Of a stretch of DNA of 64,000 bases, positions 42,756 through 52,586 are shown piece by piece. Location of the stretch: contig JANXOF010000095.1 in NCBI GenBank assembly GCA_025353725.1, positions 124,001 to 188,000 of the forward strand, written 5' to 3'. The DNA is from Polyangiaceae bacterium (GTDB taxonomy: Bacteria; Myxococcota_A; Polyangia; Polyangiales; Polyangiaceae). Both the position numbers and the translations under genes were made by a program. Every line of letters starts with the position of its first letter. The first letter of the stretch is position 1. The notes below the pieces were generated by a model that worked only from the letters and a program-made list of their open reading frames with translations, made no database searches and was not told where the DNA came from.

Positions 42756-44321
42756 TCATGCGGCGTGGGCCGCGAGCGCGCGATCACCGCGATCAAGCAC
42801 GCGCATCCCAATAGCTTCGGCGATGTGGACCGCCTGGAGGGCGGTCGCCCCGTCGAGATCAGCTATCGTACGCGCGACGCGCAGCACTTTCCCGTACGCG
42901 CGCGCAGAGAGTCCGAGCCGCCGGACCGCGCTCTCGATAAGTTTCGCCCCCGCATCGTCGAGACTACACACACGTTCGGCGTCCTTCGCACAGAGGTGCG
43001 CATTCGTCGACGCCAACGTCTCGCCCGCGTTCTTACGGGCCCTCTGGACGGCGCGCGCCTTCTCGACACGTGCGCGAACGACCGCGCTCCGCTCGCCCGC
43101 CGCCTTTCCGCGCAGAGAGAGGACATCGACCGGCGGCAGGACCACGTGGATGTCGAGTCGATCGACGAGTGGACCACTCAGCCGCGAGTGGTACGCACGA
43201 AGGGAATCCGGACGACAATGACACCGCGGCGAGCCGTCACCTAGGTAGCCGCACGGGCAAGGATTGGTCGCCCCGACGAGCATCGGACGCGCCGGAAACG
43301 TCGCCGTCATCTGCGCACGCGAAATCGTTATAAAGCCGTCTTCGAGCGGTTGGCGCAGCGACTCGAGCGTTCCACGGCGAAACTCGGAGAGTTCATCGAG
43401 GAAGAGCACCCCATTGTGCGCGAGGCTCACTTCTCCGGGGCGCGACCACTCCCCTCCCCCCACGAGCGCGACATCGCTCGCCGTGTGGTGCGGGGCTCGA
43501 AACGGACGCACGCCCATCAGCTCCGAGGGCCGCGAGCTGCTAAAAAAGCCCGCGACACTTTGAACCGCCATCACCTCGAGGGTCTCGTCACGCGAGAGCG
43601 CCGGAAGGATCCCCGGCAATCGGCGAGCGAGCATCGTTTTTCCTCCACCGGGAGGTCCCATAAAAAGAAGGTTGTGAGCTCCCGCTGACGCGATTTCGAG
43701 CGCACGGCGAGCGCTCGACTGCCCTCGGACGTCCGCAAGGTCATCGAGCGCGAGGGGCGGAGCCGATTCCGGTATGGCCCTTGTTCTCGCGAGAGAGCGC
43801 TCGCCACGAAGCGCCGCGACCAAATCGCTCAACGTCTCTGCAATACACACTTCAATGCCGTCCACCAAGGACGCCTCTCGCTCGTTCGCCGCAGGCACGA
43901 CGGCGCGAACTACGAGCCTGTCGCGGGCGCCGAGCAGATGCGCAACCACCCCACGGAGTGGATGAAGCGTACCGTCGAGCGAGAGCTCCCCAAGAAAGAG
44001 AACGTCACCCAAAGCGCCTGGTGGCAACGCGCCAAGCGAAACAAGCATCGCCAAAGCAATCGCGAGGTCAAAGGCGCTACCGCGCTTCTTTACGTCCGCA
44101 GGAGCAAGATTCACAACAAGTCGGTATTCGCTAATATCGATACCGAGCTGGGAGAGAGCGCTTTTCACGCGGACTCGACTCTCGCGGACGGCCACCTCGG
44201 CAAGACCGACAAGCTCAAACGCGGGAACGCCGCGCGTCGCCTGCACCTCTACCCGAACAGGATGGGCGGCGAGTCCGACGAGAACGGCGCTATGTGCAGT
44301 CGCGAGCATGGTCGACGTCAA
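42756..44321 (-). CDS. comM: ComM/YifB-family Mg-chelatase-like AAA+ ATPase
   Basis: 521 residues with the three parts of the family: N-terminal ChlI-like domain (VEVQATRGVPAFELVGLAE, NLAPADVKKRGSAFDLAIA), the AAA+ core with Walker A MGPPGGGKTMLARRLPGIL and FRAPHHTASDVALVGG, and a C-terminal lid with a four-cysteine zinc site (NPCPCGYLGD ... RCHCRP). ComM is a helicase promoting branch migration during natural transformation. Placement directly upstream of recA (76 bases) fits a recombination pair, and comEA-like and pilus genes also lie in the window. The start could also be Met5 (44309). Confidence 0.93.
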   Translation of the reverse strand: MTSTMLATAHSAVLVGLAAHPVRVEVQATRGVPAFELVGLAEVAVRESRVRVKSALSQLGIDISEYRLVVNLAPADVKKRGSAFDLAIALAMLVSLGALPPGALGDVLFLGELSLDGTLHPLRGVVAHLLGARDRLVVRAVVPAANEREASLVDGIEVCIAETLSDLVAALRGERSLARTRAIPESAPPLALDDLADVRGQSSARRALEIASAGAHNLLFMGPPGGGKTMLARRLPGILPALSRDETLEVMAVQSVAGFFSSSRPSELMGVRPFRAPHHTASDVALVGGGEWSRPGEVSLAHNGVLFLDELSEFRRGTLESLRQPLEDGFITISRAQMTATFPARPMLVGATNPCPCGYLGDGSPRCHCRPDSLRAYHSRLSGPLVDRLDIHVVLPPVDVLSLRGKAAGERSAVVRARVEKARAVQRARKNAGETLASTNAHLCAKDAERVCSLDDAGAKLIESAVRRLGLSARAYGKVLRVARTIADLDGATALQAVHIAEAIGMRVLDRGDRALAAHAA

Positions 44322-44592
44322 CTGCGAGCGCCGTGCCGTCTGGAAACCCCTCGCTTCTCTTGCCTTTTAGGCGAAGCCGTAGTGTCTATGACGGCGGACC
44401 AGGTGTCCGTGGCCACCGAAGATGCAGACGAGCTCCGTCTCGCGGTCGAGAGTGCGACGCTACCCGCCGACCACGCCGTCTGCATACCGCACTCCATCGT
44501 ACGGCAGTGCAGTGGGCGAGAGTGTTCCTTCGGACATTAATACGAGCGCAAAGCGCACGTAGAGGCGGCTCGACGAAAGCCCCACGCGCGAG

Positions 44593-45279
44593 CTATTGGG
44601 CAGCCGCGAGTTTCGCCAACACGTCAAGCAGTTCGTCAATGTTTTCAACATAGAGTTTTCCACCGCCCTGGCACGCGTAGAAAGCGTCTTCGTAGGTCAT
44701 TGCACCGCGTGGCGTCTTTACGCTTACCGTATAGCGCGGCTTATCTGTGCCGCATGCGGTCTTGTCCACGACCGACGTGAGCCCACGCATAGCCGTATCC
44801 ACCGTCGCGAACTCCGCCGGGCTCAGGGTGCGATCACCTTTCACGAGTTGAAACGGCGCGGCCCCTGTCGCCATACATCGTTCGAAGTGAAGTGTTTTTG
44901 CGCTCACGGCGACCGCGTATCGAGCGACACCCAAAATACAGGTCGAGCCCGGAGGCGGTGGTGGAGCGAAGCCGCCGCCCTCACTCGTAGCCACCACCTC
45001 CTCCGCGTCCACCGGCCACAGGGCAGCAGGGCCTGGAGGACCGGCGTCGTTCAACCCGGTATCTAGGCCTGCATCGCTGGACGCTCCGGCGTCAGAGCGC
45101 GGGCCCTCAATAGGCGCGGTCGCCGCAGTCGAACACGCGCCAATCCCTGCGACTGCCGCAACCGTGAAGATGCGCGAAAGCCAAGCAAGCGCAAGTGGGG
45201 GGCTCCCAGCGCGCGTGGGCAACGTCCAGCGAGTTGAGGAGCTCGAATGGCAAACCGGAAACCGAGAATGTGCACGCAT
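44593..45279 (-). CDS. Predicted lipoprotein
   Basis: 228 residues with a long basic N-terminus and signal SRIFTVAAVAGIGAC, a lipobox, followed by an Asp/Ala/Pro-rich linker. The C-terminal domain (about 115-228) has HFERCMATG, PFQLVKGDRTLSPAEF, a Cys-Gly pair in KTACGTDKP and TYEDAFYACQGGGKLYVEN; at least four Cys may pair outside the cytoplasm. No known family recognised. It is divergent from the aminopeptidase gene. The start may lie further downstream, since about 35 residues precede the hydrophobic core. Confidence 0.7.
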   Translation of the reverse strand: MRAHSRFPVCHSSSSTRWTLPTRAGSPPLALAWLSRIFTVAAVAGIGACSTAATAPIEGPRSDAGASSDAGLDTGLNDAGPPGPAALWPVDAEEVVATSEGGGFAPPPPPGSTCILGVARYAVAVSAKTLHFERCMATGAAPFQLVKGDRTLSPAEFATVDTAMRGLTSVVDKTACGTDKPRYTVSVKTPRGAMTYEDAFYACQGGGKLYVENIDELLDVLAKLAAAQ

Positions 45280-45503
45280 AGGAGCGGCACGTTACGGCGA
45301 GCGCGCGGAAACGCCAAGCGAGTCGGTTGAGCCCTCAGTCCGACGCGAAGGGCCCTGCGAAGCTTAGGGATGGAGCTCGCGCAACTCGGTCCGGGGGCGT
45401 TCAAGGGAAAGCGCTTAATAACCTTCCCACGGAGACGCCGAAGACGCGTAAAACAAGACGGAAGCGAGGAGCCGACCCCCTCCAGCGGAAAGATGAAACG
45501 ACG

Positions 45504-46814
45504 TTGATAGATCCCGTGCTCGACGACCTACTCGCGTTCCTTCGCGAGTCGCCCACCCCATTTCACGCCGTGGCGTGCGCGACAGCCCGTCTTCGGGCGG
45601 CTGGCTTCCGCGAGGTTGCCGAGGCCGACGACTGGTCGAGTCTCGCGCCCGGCGGCTACGCTTTTGCGCACGGCGGCTCAAGTCTCCTCGCGTTCGTGAT
45701 CCCGGAAGGGAAAAAAATCGCTGGCTTTCGACTCGTTGGAGCACACACAGATAGCCCAAATCTAAGGCTAAAACCCTCGCCCGAGTATAGGAAGGAGGGT
45801 TACGCGCAACTCGGAGTCGAAGTCTATGGTGGAGCTCTTCTAAACTCGTGGCTCGACCGAGATCTTTCCCTCGCCGGGCGCGTGCTGCTTACTACAGACT
45901 CAACGGCGCTCGAGATTCAACTCGTCAGATTCACCAGACCCATGTTGCGCGTCGCGCAACTCGCGATTCACCTCGATCGCGATGTGAACGAGAAGGGCTT
46001 AGTCCTCAACCGACAAGAACACCTCGCACCGATTTTCGGCCTCGATCGCGAGGGCTCCGGAAGTCTCTACGCCTTGATCGCGGACCATCTGGGCCTTGCG
46101 AGTTCACGCATCAAGGGCAGTGAACTCATGCTGTATGACGTCAACCCGGCAACGCTCGGCGGGAGGGATGACGAGATGATTTTTTCCGCGCGGCTCGACA
46201 ATCTCGCGATGTCGCACGCCGCGATCTGGAGCCTCATCGAAGCGTCAAAAAAGCCTGACCGCGACGACCTCGTACCCGTCGCCGCACTTTTCGACCACGA
46301 AGAAGTCGGGAGCGAGACCGCGTACGGCGCGCACTCGAGTTTTTTGCCGCGTGCGCTCGAGCGGATCGTCACGGGTCGTGGGGGATCGCGCGAAGCGTTT
46401 CACCGTGCGCTCGCGGGATCGCTCTGCGTCTCGGCGGATATGGCTCACGCGGTACACCCGAACTACGAGTCACGTCACGAAGCGCGTCACAAGCCCGCGC
46501 TCAATGGAGGGCCCGTGATCAAGGTCAATAGCCAACAGCGCTATGCCACGTCAGGTGCGACGGCAGCCCTCTTCCGCTCTCTCTGCGGACGCGTCGGAGT
46601 TCCCGTTCAGCATTACGCCCACCGCACGGATCTTCCGTGCGGATCCACGATAGGCCCCATTGCGTCAACGCTTCTCGGCATCCGCACCGTCGACGTCGGA
46701 AACCCGATGCTGAGCATGCACTCGATTCGTGAACTGAGCGGCGCGCAAGACCCCGCGATGATGACCCGCGTGCTCACGGAGTTCTACGGGTGCGACGATC
46801 TGATTCCCCACTAA
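45504..46814 (+). CDS. M18-family aminopeptidase
   Basis: Zinc aminopeptidase (DAP/ApeB type) that removes N-terminal, often acidic, residues in the cytosol. Zinc-ligand regions are seen: VGAHTDSPNLRLKP, SARLDNLAMS, LFDHEEVGSETAYGA with the catalytic Glu pair, VSADMAHAVHPNY and a final MLSMHSIRELSG. A 436-residue product from TTG 45504 matches family length (about 430-450). The frame extends to another TTG at 45327 but the extra 59 residues are basic and unlike the family; no ATG or GTG start is available between them. Fold and zinc motifs make the call strong. Confidence 0.93.
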   Translation: MIDPVLDDLLAFLRESPTPFHAVACATARLRAAGFREVAEADDWSSLAPGGYAFAHGGSSLLAFVIPEGKKIAGFRLVGAHTDSPNLRLKPSPEYRKEGYAQLGVEVYGGALLNSWLDRDLSLAGRVLLTTDSTALEIQLVRFTRPMLRVAQLAIHLDRDVNEKGLVLNRQEHLAPIFGLDREGSGSLYALIADHLGLASSRIKGSELMLYDVNPATLGGRDDEMIFSARLDNLAMSHAAIWSLIEASKKPDRDDLVPVAALFDHEEVGSETAYGAHSSFLPRALERIVTGRGGSREAFHRALAGSLCVSADMAHAVHPNYESRHEARHKPALNGGPVIKVNSQQRYATSGATAALFRSLCGRVGVPVQHYAHRTDLPCGSTIGPIASTLLGIRTVDVGNPMLSMHSIRELSGAQDPAMMTRVLTEFYGCDDLIPH

Positions 46815-46889
46815 ATTAGTCCACGATGACCGGGCTCCACCGACGGCCGCAACGAGTTTGCAGACGTTCGGAAGGGGCTGCCTCGGCTC

Positions 46890-47711
46890 TCACCGAGCGT
46901 CTGCGCAGCAGCGAAAGCCCGTTGAGTAATCGTGGTAATCGACGTCATGCGCTGCGGTGCGATACCCACATCCGTCGCCATTGAGGTGTGTATCTTGGTA
47001 GTAGCCACCTCGAAACGTGCCCTTCGAGCTCCCGTGCACGTCGGCAATCCATTCGTGGAGATTGCCGACCATATCAAACACGCCGAATCCGTTTTTGCAC
47101 TTGGAGAAACTCCCGGTTGGCGCCACCGTGTTCGGGGATTCGTTTATCCGAGGGTCGTTCATGGCCGAGCAAGAAGCGTAAACCGCGTCGCCCGCAAGCT
47201 CGGGATGAAGAGCGGCGAGCGGCGCACGCCCGCTGTCATTGCAGTAGCCGGTCTTCCGTTCGTCACCGTACGGAAACGTGGTTGGCGTCTTGCCCTTACA
47301 CGCTCGTTCCCACTCTTCACCCGTACACAGTCGCTTACGCGCAGCCTTGCAAGCGGTCTCCGCCTCGGACTTTGAAATATACCCCTGTGGCGTCACACCC
47401 GAATGGGTAATAGCCTTCACCTTTAGATGAGTGACCGGTTGGGTCGGTGGATGGGCAACTTCACCTCTCCCGCGAATTTCGACGACTTGGGCCTCCCACC
47501 GGTCGATGCAATACGCTTGACCGTCGCGGGCCCCTCCGCCGTAAGCAATCTGCGCCATGCCGGCAGGACACGCTCCACTTTTGCCCTCGGATTCCTTCGG
47601 TGCCGCCATCATCGATATCGCACCGAAAAAGGCCCCACTGACCAGTACGATGGAGAACCGTCGAAGCCTTCTCAAGCATTCAGAGTTAGCCCAAGCGCGG
47701 CCGCGCTGCAA
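46890..47711 (-). CDS. SUMF1/formylglycine-generating-enzyme-like secreted protein
   Basis: 273 residues. An N-terminal signal or anchor (FSIVLVSGAFFGAISMM) is followed by a SUMF1 (C-type-lectin-like) fold: CPAGMAQI, AYCIDRWEA, ACKAARKRLCTGEEWERAC, GFGVFDMVGNLHEWIAD, FRGGYYQD and the terminal GFRCC. These are core FGE-sulfatase motifs. True sulfatase activation needs the paired active-site cysteines of aerobic FGE, which I cannot place here, so a binding or other oxidoreductase role is equally possible. It converges with the aminopeptidase gene and lies downstream of the kinase gene on the same strand (69 bases). Confidence 0.85.
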   Translation of the reverse strand: MQRGRAWANSECLRRLRRFSIVLVSGAFFGAISMMAAPKESEGKSGACPAGMAQIAYGGGARDGQAYCIDRWEAQVVEIRGRGEVAHPPTQPVTHLKVKAITHSGVTPQGYISKSEAETACKAARKRLCTGEEWERACKGKTPTTFPYGDERKTGYCNDSGRAPLAALHPELAGDAVYASCSAMNDPRINESPNTVAPTGSFSKCKNGFGVFDMVGNLHEWIADVHGSSKGTFRGGYYQDTHLNGDGCGYRTAAHDVDYHDYSTGFRCCADAR

Positions 47712-47780
47712 ATGGCCCAGCGACAGCGTCCACGTGCGAGCTCGAAAGTGAGCGATGGGCGGTAGCTCATGCAGACAAGA

Positions 47781-49229
47781 TTAGCGGTGTGGAATCAGGC
47801 CAGTGAACCAAGCCGCACCCACCGCGGCTAGGGCAACGACCACGAAAACCCCACTTATCAGGGCGATTCCAGGACCACCGCCGCCAGACCGAGCGGCTTG
47901 CGAGTCTATCGGCTGAGTGGGAAGCCGGCCCGAGCTCGGGCGAGAGCGCGGTGCAAGCGCGCCAGGCGGAGAAAACCTCGAGGGGTAATTTTCGCCATTC
48001 GGCGCCTGAAGCAGTTCACGCGAAGAAGGCATGGGCTCTGAGTCCTCGAGCGCCGAGAGGTTGCCTTGCTCGAACGCCTGAGGAGGTAACGAAGCCCGAA
48101 CCGGGTCAAATCTCGAACGCGCGACCTCTCCTATCGCGATCTCATTCGCCCAGTCGGTCGAGTCTACGAATGCGTCGGCGTTCAGTGGCGCGGCGGAGCT
48201 CATCGCGCCAGACGCAGGAGCGCCGTCCTCCTTGAGCGACGTGAACTCGAAGAGCGCCTCTTCGATGAGCTTGTCGATGATCGACCCCTGCGGCGGGCGG
48301 ACACGCTGCTTCTCGCGCATCGTGCCCTGCACAATCGCCGCGATATCATAACTGCTTACCGGATGACCGAACGAAAACATGAATCGAGAAAGGTCTTCGC
48401 CTAGCTCCCGCGCCGTGCTGTAGCGGGCGTGCATGTCTTTCGCGAGAGCCTTATTGACGATTCGCTCGAGTTCCGGCGGAACCTTCCTATTGATTCGAGA
48501 GATGGGCGGGACTTGAGCCACCTGAACCCGCTTGACTGTCTGAAAGTCGGTGTCGCCGAGGAACAAACGGTCCCCCGCAAGGAGCTCCCAAAGGATGATT
48601 CCGACGGCAAAAATGTCGGTCCTCTTATCGACCTCCTGGCCAAGAGCAGCCTCGGGTGACAGGTAGGAGAACTTTCCCTTGATGATCCCTGGCTCGCTTT
48701 TTTCGAGCTGTGAGCTTGCCTTCGCGAGCCCGAAGTCCACGATTTTCACCTCGCCGTACTTCGTCACGAGTACGTTCGGAGGAGACATGTCACGATGAAC
48801 GAGGTTCATCGGCATTCCGTTTTGGTCAGCTAGTTCATGAGCATAGCTAAGACCTTTGCATATTTCGTGTGCGACCCACGCCGCCGCTTGCACCGGAAAG
48901 TCTTTGCCCTGCTTCTTGACGGAATCTGCGATGCCTTTAAGGTTCGCGCCGTCGACGTACTCCATGACGATGAAGTAGGCGTTGTCGCCGACGCCAATGT
49001 CGAACACTTGCACGCAGTTCGAGTGAGAGAGCTGCGCCGAGAGGCGCGCCTCATCCAAGAACATCGCAATAAACTTCTTCTTTTCGCTCAGGTGCGGCAG
49101 GACTCGCTTGATGGCGACCTGCTTACGAAATCCTTGAAGGCCTTCGCTTTCGGCGCGAAACACCTCCGCCATGCCGCCCGACTCGAGCTTCTCGACGACG
49201 CGGTACCTTTGCTGTGCAGATTCCGTCAT
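47781..49229 (-). CDS. Ser/Thr protein kinase with C-terminal membrane anchor
   Basis: 482 residues. Glycine loop LESGGMAEVF (15-24, first Gly of GxGxxG replaced by Glu), ATP lysine in VAIK (41), LVHRDMSPPNVL (HRD 145-147), DFG 165-167, YLSPEAALG and DIFAVGIILWELL. A Ser/Pro-rich linker then leads to a single helix near 457-478, leaving a short external end. The architecture equals the 5662-6930 kinase. The SUMF1-type protein gene follows on the same strand, possibly in the same transcript. Activity is expected because Lys, HRD and DFG are intact. Confidence 0.92.
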   Translation of the reverse strand: MTESAQQRYRVVEKLESGGMAEVFRAESEGLQGFRKQVAIKRVLPHLSEKKKFIAMFLDEARLSAQLSHSNCVQVFDIGVGDNAYFIVMEYVDGANLKGIADSVKKQGKDFPVQAAAWVAHEICKGLSYAHELADQNGMPMNLVHRDMSPPNVLVTKYGEVKIVDFGLAKASSQLEKSEPGIIKGKFSYLSPEAALGQEVDKRTDIFAVGIILWELLAGDRLFLGDTDFQTVKRVQVAQVPPISRINRKVPPELERIVNKALAKDMHARYSTARELGEDLSRFMFSFGHPVSSYDIAAIVQGTMREKQRVRPPQGSIIDKLIEEALFEFTSLKEDGAPASGAMSSAAPLNADAFVDSTDWANEIAIGEVARSRFDPVRASLPPQAFEQGNLSALEDSEPMPSSRELLQAPNGENYPSRFSPPGALAPRSRPSSGRLPTQPIDSQAARSGGGGPGIALISGVFVVVALAAVGAAWFTGLIPHR

Positions 49230-49396
49230 CGCCGCTTGTACAAACCTGAGCGAGAGGGTGCCACTTGCGCTAGCAACGCGTCAAGAATCCGAGTTGGGAG
49301 TCTCCAGTTCCTTCTCGATTCGTGCAGGTTCGAGCCCGCCTCGAGCCACGAAAAAGCGTGAGCCGCCCGGGTTGACAGAGGCGCATCGTTTCCCGG

Positions 49397-50971
49397 ATGC
49401 TGCGCGGCGCGCTTTCAACACGCATGCGGTCAAAACGCACCTACCCCCCACCCTTTCCTGTCCTGTGGCTCGCCGCAGGAGGCCTCGCATCGATCTCGCT
49501 TGCGGACGCCACGGCGTCGGCTTCCCCGCCCGAGCTCCTCACGGAGACGGCTGCGCAGTTCTACGATGTTCGCAGCCCGTCGGGTCAGAGTGTCCTCGCG
49601 CGGCGACGACTGATGACCACCCTCGGAGTCGGTGTCAACGACCTCTTGGTGGCGGACCGTTCCGCCAACCCAAACGGTGCGACTCTCTCGTTTCGCGCCC
49701 GCCTTCGCTACGACGCAGACTACGGCGGAACAGCGGGTGAGACCGATCAGGCGAACGCTGGGAGCGTCATCCCCGGGTTCGAACGGGGTCCGGTGGACAT
49801 CATGTACGGTTACGTCGAGGGTCGCCGGTTTCTCGGAGGGTGGCTCGGGTTCAAGGTCGGTCGTCAGTACGTGGTCGACGCACTGGGCTGGTGGTCCTTC
49901 GACGGTGGTCAAATCAAGATCACGACGCCGTACTATGTGGCCGCGGAGGTGTACGGAGGCCTCGAGCAGCGGAGCGGCATGCCGCTTTCGACACCGCGCT
50001 ACGAGCGCGATGGAGTGTGGCGAGGCGATCGAACGGGCTACGACCCGTCACTTTATCCGTCGTTTCAACCGAGTGACGTAGCTCCGGCTTACGGCGCGGC
50101 GCTCGAGAGCGCGGGTTCGACGTGGTGGCACGCGCGCCTTGCGTACCGCCGCGTTGACACGACCGGACCTTCAAACGTTTCGTCGTTCGCGAACGGCACC
50201 CGCGCGGCGGCGAGCTATGACAGGACTCGGCTCTCGCAGGAGCGAATCGGTGTTGGAATCGACGCGACGTTTGGTGAGTTTGGCGGACTAAAGGCAGGGG
50301 TCGCCTACGACGGGTATCGAGGACACGTCGCAAACGCCTTTGCATCGTTAGATACTTATGTATCGACCGCGCTCACGGTTAGCCTCGACTATGAGTACGA
50401 CGTTCCGACGTTCGACGCCGATTCAATATGGAACTTTTTCCTTGCCATGCCGCTGAATGACCTAGGTCTGCGAGCAAACTGGGACGCCACCTCTCGCTTC
50501 TCGTTGTCGACCAGCGCTCGGGCGCGCGCGTTCGCGGTTCAGACAGCGAACGAAAGTGCCAATCAAGCGCCAAATAACAACGACCTTTCAAAGGCCAACT
50601 TTTTCCCGAAAAGTAGCCTCGATGTAATGGGCGGCGCAAACGCGAGCGCCCGCTACCGATTCGGGGATGGCGCATTCGGTGCGCGCGGCAGTGCTGACTT
50701 TGCGAGTACCGGTCAGCGGCTAGGCTTGGATATTTACGGTGAGCGCACACTCGAATCGCGCTACGTCGTGAATGCACGCGCCGGAATCTGGCAGTGGGAT
50801 GACCAGCAACGGCTCGATCGGGACGCCGTTAGCTTTCAATACGTGGCCGGTGCTGGCTACAAGGTTGCGCCACGCTCTCTCCTGTTCGTCGACTTTGAAC
50901 ACGACATCAACAGACTCGTCGGGCACCGCTTTCGCGGAATGCTTTGGCTCTCGCTCGCGGTGACAAAGTGA
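49397..50971 (+). CDS. Outer-membrane beta-barrel (porin-like) protein
   Basis: 524 residues. The signal peptide ends near ATASA (about residue 42); an in-frame ATG at 49424 would give a tighter signal. The mature chain alternates aromatic and polar residues in many short strands (SFRARLRYDADYGG, GWLGFKVGRQYVVD, AYRRVDTTG, TALTVSLDYEYDV, MLWLSLAVTK at the end), the signature of a 16-or-more-stranded barrel. The GTGA overlap with a 13-heme cytochrome gene strongly suggests an outer-membrane porin-cytochrome conduit analogous to MtrB-MtrA, though at 524 residues it is shorter than MtrB. It is divergent from the kinase over 167 bases. Confidence 0.85.
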   Translation: MLRGALSTRMRSKRTYPPPFPVLWLAAGGLASISLADATASASPPELLTETAAQFYDVRSPSGQSVLARRRLMTTLGVGVNDLLVADRSANPNGATLSFRARLRYDADYGGTAGETDQANAGSVIPGFERGPVDIMYGYVEGRRFLGGWLGFKVGRQYVVDALGWWSFDGGQIKITTPYYVAAEVYGGLEQRSGMPLSTPRYERDGVWRGDRTGYDPSLYPSFQPSDVAPAYGAALESAGSTWWHARLAYRRVDTTGPSNVSSFANGTRAAASYDRTRLSQERIGVGIDATFGEFGGLKAGVAYDGYRGHVANAFASLDTYVSTALTVSLDYEYDVPTFDADSIWNFFLAMPLNDLGLRANWDATSRFSLSTSARARAFAVQTANESANQAPNNNDLSKANFFPKSSLDVMGGANASARYRFGDGAFGARGSADFASTGQRLGLDIYGERTLESRYVVNARAGIWQWDDQQRLDRDAVSFQYVAGAGYKVAPRSLLFVDFEHDINRLVGHRFRGMLWLSLAVTK

Positions 50972-52341
50972 ACACGAAGCGCAAACCGCTGTCCCTTCGG
51001 AACGCGCGAAGTGCCTGCGCGCTTGTATCGATGATCGTTCTCGCCGCGTGTACCGCGTTCGCTCAGGATCTGCCGGCACCTGCGGGGCCGCCTGCTCCAC
51101 GTTTTGACGGTGCGCTCGGCGACACCGCATCGGGTCTGGCTTTGATGTCGAGTGACGACCAAGTTCCCCTCAAATGGCTGCCTCCCGGGGCGGTGGGCCA
51201 AGGGCAGGACCGCGGGCCGAGTGAGGCGATCTTCCCCCCGCAAAGGCTTACCCTTCACTTCAATCATAACACGCATACCAAAGGCCAACACCTCCCCTGT
51301 ACGGCGTGCCACGACCGCGCGCGAACGAGCGAGTCCGTCGCGGACATTCTCACGCCCAAAGCCGCGACGTGCGATTCCTGTCACGGAACCGACCACGCGG
51401 ACCTCAACGCCGTGCGAGCTGCGACGGGAGCCGAAGCTCCCACGTCGTGCGGCTTTTGCCATGTCGGCTATCGCGAGACCGACGGAAATCGTGTGGCGAA
51501 GTTTGAACTCCCTCGCGCAAACATGGTTTTCAATCATAAAGCCCACGCCGCACGCAATATCGGCTGTCAGCAATGCCACGGTCAGGTGGAGGAGCTCGAG
51601 CTCGCTACGCGCGATCAAATGCCTCGCATGCTCGGCTGCGTCAGATGCCACCAACACCCGGATCCGGATGCGCGCGGCGAAGCGAAAGCAACGTGCGACA
51701 CGTGTCATCTCAAGAGCACGGCAGGCGACGGAGGAAGGATTCGCACGACGTTTCCGAGCGGCACGATGCACCCACAGCGATGGCTAAGGAACGCAGAACA
51801 CACGCCTGACTTCGTGCAGCGCCACAAGTACGTCGCCGCCAACGACTCGCAGTTTTGCGCGAACTGCCACAAGGAAGACTTTTGCACGAACTGCCACGAC
51901 GGTCGCGTGCGGCCGCGCAGCATTCACCCCAACGACTATTTGAGCATGCACGCCATCGAAGGGCGACTTGCCACGCAGAAGTGTACGAGCTGCCACCGCG
52001 AACAGAGCTTTTGTCTCGGCTGCCACCAGCGCACGGGTGTCTCAATGAGCGGGCCCGTGAAAGACGCGGGGAGGTTTCACCCGCCCAAGGCTGAGTGGAG
52101 TGATCCGCCCCGGCGGCCCGGACACCATTCGTTCGAGGCCAACCGCAACCTGAATGCCTGCGTGAGTTGCCACATCGAGCGCGACTGCGTGACGTGCCAC
52201 GGGGGACAGGGCATCGGCGGAGGGTTCAACCCACACCCCGGAACCTTCGCCAGCGGGTGCGGCTCGCTTCTGCGGCGAAACCCTAGGCCTTGTTACGTCT
52301 GTCACGACCCGGGTGCTCAAGCTCTAGAGCGCTGCCGATGA
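50968..52341 (+). CDS. Multiheme (13 CXXCH) c-type cytochrome
   Basis: 457 residues. The signal (SMIVLAACTAFAQ) may be cleaved at AFAQ or lipidated at LAAC. Thirteen CXXCH heme sites can be counted: CTACH, CDSCH, CGFCH, CQQCH, CVRCH, CDTCH, CANCH, CTNCH, CTSCH, CLGCH, CVSCH, CVTCH and CYVCH. Extra His residues (HFNHNTHT, FNHKAHAARN) can serve as distal ligands, as in cytochrome c3/c7-like proteins. The start GTG 50968 overlaps the barrel stop (GTGA). It is predicted to sit in or near the outer membrane and pass electrons between periplasm and surface; the direction is unknown. Confidence 0.93.
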   Translation: MNTKRKPLSLRNARSACALVSMIVLAACTAFAQDLPAPAGPPAPRFDGALGDTASGLALMSSDDQVPLKWLPPGAVGQGQDRGPSEAIFPPQRLTLHFNHNTHTKGQHLPCTACHDRARTSESVADILTPKAATCDSCHGTDHADLNAVRAATGAEAPTSCGFCHVGYRETDGNRVAKFELPRANMVFNHKAHAARNIGCQQCHGQVEELELATRDQMPRMLGCVRCHQHPDPDARGEAKATCDTCHLKSTAGDGGRIRTTFPSGTMHPQRWLRNAEHTPDFVQRHKYVAANDSQFCANCHKEDFCTNCHDGRVRPRSIHPNDYLSMHAIEGRLATQKCTSCHREQSFCLGCHQRTGVSMSGPVKDAGRFHPPKAEWSDPPRRPGHHSFEANRNLNACVSCHIERDCVTCHGGQGIGGGFNPHPGTFASGCGSLLRRNPRPCYVCHDPGAQALERCR

Positions 52342-52506
52342 CGAAGCGCGATTCAAAAGCCAACGCTCGTCGCCGAGTCCCATGCGCATTTCGGAAACGC
52401 AGGCCGATTCAGTGTTGCGCCCAGCGGCGCGCGACGACTATACCGGTAGACCGCAAGCCAGTCAGGCGGTTCTTTCTTAGAGCTTCCAACCCGAGCGCCG
52501 CGCGTT

Positions 52507-52524
52507 CTCACGTGCCTACGTGAG
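52507..52524. promoter_or_regulatory. Inverted repeat CTCACGT-GCCT-ACGTGAG
   Basis: Perfect seven-base arms with a four-base loop, 165 bases after the cytochrome stop and 63 before the 84-residue gene. It may be a rho-independent-like hairpin for the cytochrome operon or an operator for the next gene; no T-run follows. Confidence 0.4.
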
Positions 52525-52573
52525 CATAAATCTCCTGTCTCGGATTCTTAACTACCTACGCTTCAGCCCTTTT

Positions 52574-52580
52574 AAGGAGG
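52574..52580 (+). promoter_or_regulatory. Near-perfect Shine-Dalgarno for the 84-residue gene
   Basis: AAGGAGG six bases before GTG 52587. It is among the best ribosome-binding sites in the window and decides between this frame and the longer frame that overlaps it. Confidence 0.85.
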
Positions 52581-52586
52581 CTCCCC

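Noticed and set aside
45327-45503. Upstream TTG extension of the aminopeptidase
   Set aside because: Adds 59 basic residues not expected in M18 enzymes; TTG 45504 gives the usual length.
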